A stretch of DNA of 64,000 bases from Pezicula radicicola (taxonomy: Eukaryota > Ascomycota > Leotiomycetes > Helotiales > Dermateaceae). Below the pieces are notes generated by a model. It worked only from the letters and a program-made list of their open reading frames with translations. It made no database searches and was not told the origin of the DNA. Within the stretch, counting starts at the first letter, position 1, and each line of letters starts with the position of its first letter. The translations under genes and the position numbers were made by a program. The stretch lies in assembly GCA_003008705.1 (NCBI GenBank), contig PDUO01000003.1, positions 373,891 to 437,890 of the forward strand, in the 5' to 3' direction. Positions 57,165-64,000 of the stretch are shown here, in pieces.

Positions 57165-59770
57165 TCAAACCAACACAACCTCCTCCAAATCCACAACCGG
57201 TAAATGAGCCATATGTAACTTAGCACTCCCATACGGAACAAACCTAGCACTAAACGGTTTCCCCCTCATCACAATCTCATCCGGTAAAGGAGGATCAGAA
57301 GCCGTATCAAACGCAACCGGCCATTCGATTTCTATGGCTGCTACCCTTAATTCTAGGGGTGGTGCTCCTAGTGTCCATATTGGATTTGCTAGATCTTCAG
57401 TTTGTTCAGTCTCAACGACTGTAATTTGACTTGGATCAATTGCTATGTTCCAGATGGATGTTGGGGTTATGGTGTGATCGTGACAGTTTTCATCGATTGT
57501 GGAAGAGGGTAGTTCGGCTTCGGTGTAGTAGTTTAAGGGGGGTGTTATGCTCGTGTTGTATTCTATTGCTAGACTGTAGAGGAGGGGTCCGTAGTAGATT
57601 GCTGCTGTGTTGTTGGGTAGGATGGTATATCTTGGTTCGGTTTGGAGATTGATTGTGAAGGTTGTACTATCTCCTGCTGGGATGGAGACTTTTTGGAGTC
57701 CGAGATCTGTCTGGGATACTGTTGTGGGAATATTGGAGGTGGGACCGCTGATTGTACTTGTTGTGTTTGCCCAGGTTGGGATTCGGACGTAGAAGGGGAA
57801 GGCGGATGTAGCTGAGATTGTGTAGCGCAGGGTATGACTGAAGGGGTAGGTTGTGTTTATCGAGATTGATACGGAGTTTTCGTTTTCTAAGATGGTAGAT
57901 ACTTCGGTGGAGATTAGAAAGACGTGGGCTAGACCGCCGTCTTCTGTTCCTACTACGGAATTGGCGAGGAATTTCGGGTAGGCTTGTGGGTGGTTTACTG
58001 TGCAGCAGGGCTGTGGGTAGGGTTTGTTAGTTGGCTTGTTTTGGCCTGATGTTGGGTTTATACGGGGTGGGAAGGAAGGCTTACGTAGTTGGGCTCTACG
58101 CCGAATACGTTGGAATAGGAGTTTACGTCCCACCAGAGGGGATTGTTTATTGTTAGGTTACGGGACCAGGGCTAGTTGTTGGGATTGTTAGTGTTTATTC
58201 ATGATTATCTGTGAGGAGTAATTACCTGGTTCTCTTGTTGGATATACTGATGTGACCACCAATCAGGTGATATTGAGACAGGAAGAGCATTGAAGGCTGC
58301 TTGTTCTGTCCAGTCGGCAATATCATTGTCGCCCAAGTATTGGTATATGTAAGCCGAAGAAAACATCACTTCCGCCGCAATGCACAACTCAGCGCCTCTA
58401 CTTGGATTGAGATCGGCTATATACTCGTCCGCAATGATTGTTCCAGCGATTGACCTATGGTATTTTGCCAGAAGGTCAACGGCTGTTCGAGTTTGAGTTC
58501 TCAATGCCTCATCTTTTGTCATTCGAAAGATGGAAAGCGGATATCGTAGGCCTAAAAAGTTTCAGAACAATGCAAGTTTTCAGAAATGTTCGTATGAAGG
58601 ATACATACCTTCAGCCATATTAACACCATGAATAAAAACCCAGCTCAAATCATACTCAGTAGTATCATACAAAATAGGCGGATAAGCACCCTCAACCCAA
58701 AAGGTCCTCCAATCAGCTCCCCAACTCACACCACCATCAATCATAAGTTCCATCGTCTCCCAAATAATCTGAGAATTGTTCCGTGGATATTTCTCATATA
58801 ACCATTGGAGGGGGATATGCATTTCGTGCGTTCTACCAACTCCGAATCCGGCTGTGTCGAATGTGTCGTTCCCATGTACTATTAGACCTGTATAATTGTC
58901 TTGTAACCTTAATACTCAGAAATTGGGAGTCAGTTTACTTGTTCTAGATATATCAGGAGTAACTCAAACATGATTTAGGAGCAATAAGTACTCGGCTCGA
59001 AAGGGGCAATTCTGCTCCTAGAAATTGGGTACGTACATGCTGTGGGCGAGGACCACATAGCGGTGCATTGCGTCTACGATTCTTTCTGTTTCTGTTGGAT
59101 CGGCTTCGGCGTATTGCTGTTTTGAATAAGCTAAATTCTTTTCGGCAGTTTCCGTCTCATCCGAATACTCAAAAATGTCTTGCTTGCTCGGAGAAGGACT
59201 GACGAAGGGGTTCAGAAAAACTACAGCCATGGCAAGGAGCAAACTGTCCGTTTGAGTGAAAACCACTTACAATCAAGCCCAGCAAAAGCAGACAACGAGC
59301 CCATAGACCCCTTGTCGCTCTCGTTGTCTCAAATCCAAGCCATCCATCACTCTGCTGGTGATCAAGAACGTAATCCAAATAATACTTCACCTGACTTTGG
59401 ATCCTCGTATCTCCTAAGCCAAAAGCAAGAGGAACAAGTCCATTAAACCAGTACGGTGAAGCCTCATCAAGGGCAGAGTATTCCGTAGAACCACCAATCC
59501 ACCTCGCATCATGAACAAAACGATAAAAGTCGAACATATTTCCTGCTAACCCCGAAGCCTCGAGTTCGAGTTGATCTTTGAACCATCCAAGAGGCTTTAT
59601 TGAGCCCAAGTCAAGCGAGCTATACACGGGCTGAACAACTATAACTGCATTAGAGAGAATTTTCTCATTATTGACAAAGACTCACGTGTTGAGCCATTTT
59701 GATATGATGTTGTTTGTGCCTGCACAAGAACACTTGTGGCTAAAAGAGCACGGACAGCAAACGAAAACAT
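57165..59770 (-). CDS. secreted GH127 (DUF1680) glycosidase, putative beta-L-arabinofuranosidase
   Basis: Seven exons (59770-59686, 59644-59271, 59116-59037, 58907-58609, 58551-58226, 58171-58085, 58010-57165) total 2097 nt (698 aa) with consistent phases. The signal peptide MFSFAVRALLATSVLVQAQ precedes YSSLDLGSIKPLGWFKDQL, an opening shared by the family, then RFVHDARWIGGSTEYSALDE and SPYWFNGLVPLAFGL. Next come the (alpha/alpha)6-barrel segments DAMHRYVVLAHSM, AGFGVGRTHEMHIPLQWL, SRGAELCIAAEVMFSSAYI and NPLWWDVNSYSNVFGVE. The CysCys pair in NYPCCTVNHPQAYPKF corresponds to zinc/nucleophile cysteines of GH127. A beta-sandwich C-terminal domain follows. GH127 enzymes release beta-L-arabinofuranose from plant cell-wall glycans such as extensin. 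Substrate here is inferred. No sugar-uptake or esterase gene is adjacent. Confidence 0.8.
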
Positions 59771-61835
59771 TTTGGAAAAATGACTTTCATATAGTTGCAT
59801 ATGCCAGACTACTCATTAGCAACTATAGGAAGATACACATGGTATATATCTTTAAAGAATAGAGATGTACTTGAATCTACAGCGGATCATGTTTCCGCAG
59901 TACTACACTGCATTATATCGATTCTGTAGATTGCTCGTAACGTTTAATCAATAATTTGACCGTTATCTCTAGTATGCAGTATCCGGGTGAACTAAATGAG
60001 GCAGGTGGTTATACTTTGGAGAGAAGTTAAACTCATGACTTATCGGGAGTTGAGGAGGGGTAGGCATCATTGCAGCTAATATGCATCAGGTGCGGGGATA
60101 AGAGTGTTAGAGTAGCAGTAAATAGAAGAATGAAGCCTGTTGAAAGGTGGGATAAAAAGGCTTGGCATCTGTGATCCTGGAGAGACTTCCAGGCACTTGG
60201 TAGAATGGAAGGGGAAGGACGATGTGAACAACAGCAGATATCTCGGGATCTGATGCCGTAATGACAAACTTAAGATCTACTGCGCCGTTACCATTGCAGC
60301 CACCCATTTCAACGGTAGCTCTCCGTCCCAATTGGTGCGCAAGTTTCGACTGTAGCAATACTTTGACTACCTAGACTCGGTGTTCGAATACTCTGAACTC
60401 ACAGAATGGGTGTTGAGTAAAAGTTGGTATCGCGGTGAGAATTTCTCAAATGCAACAGACCGGGCCTCATGAGGGAACGAGTAGGGAAGTGTTCAATGTC
60501 TTCGGGAGAGTGCGGGCCGGCTTCAGGTAAGTAAGGTAGGTTTGTGAACACGCCCAGTCACGTGGGCTACCTCAGAATATCCAGGATCCTAGGAAGCAGA
60601 AGTTGGGCGTCAATATTTTCAGCCTCATACCTTCGTACTCATGTCGAATGTCGAGCTTGGTTAAAGCATTTTGATTCTTAAAACGGCTTTCGAACCGGAC
60701 GATATTGGCGAAAAGCGGTTCCTATGTGAGCGCGATGCTAAGGATATCGAATTGTAAGCCGTAAAGAGTCCTGGCAGGTTCAAAAAGGCGATTCTCAGCA
60801 CTGGGTGTACTCAATGAGTTGTAGCCCACCTCACTGTAGAGTTCTAGTTGCCAGACTGAGAACCTCCTCCTTTCTCGTGACATAACAGGGATCTAGGAGC
60901 TTTCCATGTGCGTGGGGGCGTCCTTGATAGCACAGTAACCATGAAGTCGTCTGTGAAAGAAAGTCCAACCTTTAGGGTTTCTATCTGAGAGAGTGTGCTC
61001 AAATATATAAAATGGGTGTTATTGATGGAATGAGAAGACGATCTCCAGTGCGTTACCTATGCTTGGCCTGGTGCCAGGTAGTGCTCTTGCTGACTAAGAA
61101 GCCTAAATTGACCACCACTACGACAGACCACCAAAAACTCGTCCCACAACATGTTAAAGCCAGCAGGCTTCAAGGTAGGCAACCGGGCTTAAGCTGCTAA
61201 CTACAGCATAAATTAGATACCGATGTTTCTATCTCGAAATCTAGTCCTCGGAAGAATTCTATGTGAACAGCCCTGCTATTCGCCCGCTAACGTACGCAGA
61301 GCTGAGTCTGATCAGGATATAGAGCAAGAGTCTGATCTTTTTCTCGGAGTCGTCCAATAGTCTCTTATTATGTAACCGAGGATTAAAGGGAGAACGAAAA
61401 TACTTCCTATTGATAACAATATTAGCTTTCAAATTGCAATAAATACTATCTAGTTGAATACCTATTAGAAGAGGAGTAAAAACTAGCCTGACACAATACA
61501 ATATTATCATGGAACTCTCCCTAGTTTCTATCGAGTTTGGACGAGATTCATGTTTTTGCAAACGATGAAATAGCCAGATTGAAAACGCTGGAGAGTTTAA
61601 GGTTAGTTCGAGCGGTAAAATGTTTTGAAAGCACGCAAGACTTAAATGGCAGCGTATGATATTTGCTTGCAGGGTATCCTTGTATTACTCTGTGACATCT
61701 TTATGTGCTGCTAGACTTATCTACATCACAAAGCATAAATGCCTTCTCCAGAACTGCAGAAGCTCCCCAGCTCAACATACTTCCGTAACTTTACGTTTGA
61801 AAAGGCGCCCCTCATGTCCATGCCAAGTTTCCCCT
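59771..61835. other. 2-kb intergenic region without genes
   Basis: Short frames on both strands, no domain, no splice-linked continuation, no repeat longer than a few bases. It holds the GH127 promoter and the 3' region of the next gene. Confidence 0.5.
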
Positions 61836-62322
61836 TCATCGCCGCTTCGCCCTAGCAGCAGCCTTTTCTTTCTTAGCCGCCTCTGCTTTCTTGGCCCTCT
61901 CTTCTTCTTCGCGATCCAGCCTTTCCTCATATTCAATGATCCTACGAAGATGTTCGGGGTCCGAGACCTCTTTAACTGGGCCATTTGACGCTGTAAGAGG
62001 AAGGTTGTTGGATATTGGTTTTTGATCGTTCTTCTTCTTGTTGACTGGAGCAGCCTCGTTTTGGGTGCTCTCATCCTCGTCGTCATCCGCAGTAAGATCG
62101 ATTACGATTGGTGTCTTCTTTGCTGAGGTTGCCATGTTTTCCTTCTGCCTTTCTGGGGTCGTCTTGTCTTTTACCGCGCTATTGTGCGCCGGTTGCGGCA
62201 TTGACTCATTTGATGGCAAGGGCGCTTCGGAATCAACTGGTCTGGATGTGGGGTCAGTAGTTGAAAATACTTCTTTATGTCAAGAGGATGTTCACAAACC
62301 TGTTCTGCTCGTTGGAATCCAT
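61836..62322 (-). CDS. small SUMO-interacting-motif protein with basic coiled C-terminus
   Basis: Exons 62322-62300 and 62241-61836 give 429 nt (142 aa); the 58-nt intron has donor GTTTGT and acceptor ATCCAG, and the joined start is MDSNEQNRPVDSEAPL. Residues 52-65 hold TPIVIDLTADDDEDES, a textbook SUMO-interacting motif: hydrophobic V-I-D-L-T followed by acidic residues. The last 40 residues (EHLRRIIEYEERLDREEEER, AKKAEAAKKEKAAARAKRR) are a charged alpha-helix or coiled coil ending in a basic nuclear-type tail. I do not know the family. A role in SUMO-dependent nuclear recruitment is an inference from the motif. Confidence 0.65.
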
Positions 62323-63856
62323 TTTCGGGTTCTTCTGAGACAAGTGTTTGTAGAAATCGCCTTGGAGCGAATTAAATGGAATAGGGTGGAGGTGGCGTGG
62401 TGCTGAATAACTTGAGGACCGCCCTTTGAAATTCTATCCTCAGTGAGTATTTTCCTGAGTGAATTGATGATGACTGTTGACGGTGATATTGAGTAGGCAG
62501 AAAGCTTGCTAATATAGATGAGCAGAGCTAAAGACTTTACAAGAACAACGAATTCAGTGTTGAAAGGAACATTTTATAAACTGTTAGTTCTATGAGAGTG
62601 ATAAAAGATGAAAGTTAAAGGTAGAATGCTAGGAGATAGGAAGGAGCATTGAGTCAAAAACCTGTGACTGTCTGGTGCCTCCCTTGCGACTCCTAGCTAG
62701 CTTCAGAACTAAAACTTTGACAAATGTTATGGACACTCAATCAAGGTTTCATTCTTTTACTTTATACAAGCTCATCGGCTTAACGGTTTCCATTGTCCCC
62801 AATTACACTTCAAGCGGAAGAAGCCGGGCAGAATGAAACCCAAAATTCAGCTCGCCTATTTCCAAGGTGATATTCACAATTCAAATAGTGCTTGTAGGAA
62901 TGCACGTTGCACTAAGAGCTACGACTGGAATGTAGTGGTTGGGCGAGGAAGAAGCATAGTATTGGATACTTTTCCCATGCTACTATTTAGAGATGATGAC
63001 TCGCTAATAAGCGAGGAGAACGACATGCTTTACGAGGATGAGTCTATGAATTGCTTGATTTTATAATACCTTCATTCAATACTACTGTAAAAATTATGTT
63101 AAGTAAGTTGTTCAAGGTAAGTCAGTTGCTCGAGAATGAATGAGTTACGGTCCGACGAAATCGCCAATCGCCAAATTGACTGACTCGGTAGTACCACATT
63201 AAACAACGATTTGCCATCTCATTAACTTTTTCCACTTGGAATTAATTGAGAAGCAGCTGTTAAATCGTTCTCTGTAATAAACCTGCAACTAAAAGATAAT
63301 TCTCCAGAGAATTCTTCCAATTCAATAGAAACTTGAATTTACGAAGCACTTAGTGTTTTAGCAAAAGGCAGTTGTTAAATACAATGATTGAAATCAAGCT
63401 GCAGCTAGTCAGGATGTGGCAGAACTTTTAATCAAGCTCTCGAAGAAAGTACATGCCCCAAGGTTGTCGAAGATGATAATCATAACGGAATATAAATAGA
63501 ATAAAACTATCTTCGCTGATCAAGCAGGGCTGTTCGAGACTACTATTAGAAAGAAGTAAAGCATCAAAAAGCGTCCGGTTTTATATAAGTGATGAGATTG
63601 GTTAGATTATTGAAACAAGTCAGTTACCCAAGTCAAGTCAGTTACCCAAGTCAAGTCAGTCACTCAAGTCAAATGAATTACTAGTTAAGTCAGCTGGTCC
63701 TATTAGCACGAGCTCACCTTCAAATTACCAAAAGGGGAAATTTTTATCCGGTGGTGAATGGGCTCTGGTGAATGGGCTCTGGCGAGGTAAATAAATCCTT
63801 CCTCGCGCGACCTCAACTTCTTTCCCTCTCCATCGCGCAACTCTCCACAATCATTC
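62323..63856. other. intergenic region with dispersed repeats
   Basis: Contains copies of the AAGTCAGTTACCCAAGTC repeat at about 63095-63145 and 63614-63690 and otherwise only a 77-codon frame (62833-63066, +) without features. Confidence 0.5.
63610..63695 (+). repeat. degenerate short repeat array, copy C
   Basis: Four to five units of CAAGTCAGTTACCCAAGT in tandem, cleaner than the arrays at 40340-40520 and 23540-23690. A reversed, weaker group (AAGTCAGTTGCTCGAG) is present near 63120, and AGTGTTTTAGCAA at 63350 matches the flank of copy A. Confidence 0.7.
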
Positions 63857-64000
63857 ATGGCATCAACACAAACTGATGCCACAATGGCAAACGAAGACGG
63901 CAAAGAAGCTATTGAACGCTTTATGCATTGGTGCTACCATGACCTTTTTCCACACTTGCAAAAGGATGCAGAAATGCCCCAAAATATCGTTCTTCACGAG
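63857..64000 (+). CDS. first exon of an unidentified gene, cut by the window end
   Basis: From the ATG at 63857 the frame is open to the last base (48 codons): MASTQTDATMANEDGKEAIE, then RFMHWCYHDLFPHLQKDAEM. The ATG stands after a C/T-rich leader with CACAATCATTC. I do not recognise a family in this part. The hydrophilic start without a signal peptide suggests a cytosolic or nuclear protein. Confidence 0.45.
   Translation, partial: MASTQTDATMANEDGKEAIERFMHWCYHDLFPHLQKDAEMPQNIVLHE

Noticed and set aside
1..64000. tRNA, 5S rRNA and CRISPR arrays
   Set aside because: I read both strands for tRNA arm signatures and 5S-like sequence and saw none that folds. The short tandem repeats present lack CRISPR spacing, and the genome is eukaryotic.

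Overview
The window reads as nuclear DNA of a filamentous ascomycete. Genes are spaced on both strands. Introns are short (mostly 47-120 nt), with GT...AG ends and CTAAC/CTAAT-like branch sites. The proteins are typical fungal families: a Zn2Cys6 regulator, an OPT transporter, Set1, Ytm1, Fcf1, Trm112, Rrp17, tropomyosin, Big1 and Csi2. The gene style suggests Leotiomycetes, but this is inference and I could not test it. Several AT-rich tracts, and pseudogenes whose stops are nearly all TAG/TAA, fit RIP-like C-to-T decay.

Layout. 0-6 kb: the tail of an MFS transporter, a Zn2Cys6 regulator, a perfect 38-bp-TIR MITE in the intergenic region, an M20-family amidohydrolase, and a three-exon hypothetical gene. 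6-13.7 kb: gene-poor and decaying, with a wrecked CE1 acetylxylan esterase, a wrecked large membrane-protein gene and AT-rich tracts. 13.8-16.2 kb: an intact oligopeptide transporter. 16-22 kb: empty. 22.2-23.1 kb: a secreted protein built from four copies of a C-X16-CC-X9-C module separated by basic cleavage-like sites. 25-40 kb: the housekeeping core (rhodanese-domain protein, Trm112, Set1, a securin candidate, tropomyosin, Rrp17, Big1, Ytm1). 40.3-49 kb: an accessory island, discussed below. 49.4-64 kb: a Csi2-like protein, an 11-exon Fcf1, a very small membrane protein, a GH127 glycosidase, a SUMO-interacting-motif protein, and the first exon of a gene that leaves the window.

The most notable find is in 42.9-45.6 kb. 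A DUF3435 (tyrosine-recombinase family) C-terminal relic, a ferric-reductase pseudogene and a DUF3723-like reading frame lie side by side. This is the diagnostic gene set of fungal Starship giant transposons (a DUF3435 captain plus the fre and d37 accessory genes), so I interpret it as a fossil Starship. Next to it lies a near-complete homologue of the 2-oxoglutarate-dependent ethylene-forming enzyme. It keeps its metal and 2OG ligands but carries one in-frame TAG where the family has Trp.

Other points of interest are the Kex2-like tandem cysteine-repeat precursor with introns at the same place in repeats 1 and 4, a hairpin enclosing the branch site and acceptor of the first SET1 intron, a GT-TG intron and a 13-nt microexon in FCF1, and a small insertion that appears to have replaced the last codons of YTM1. 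All identifications are by eye, from family knowledge; no database search was run.
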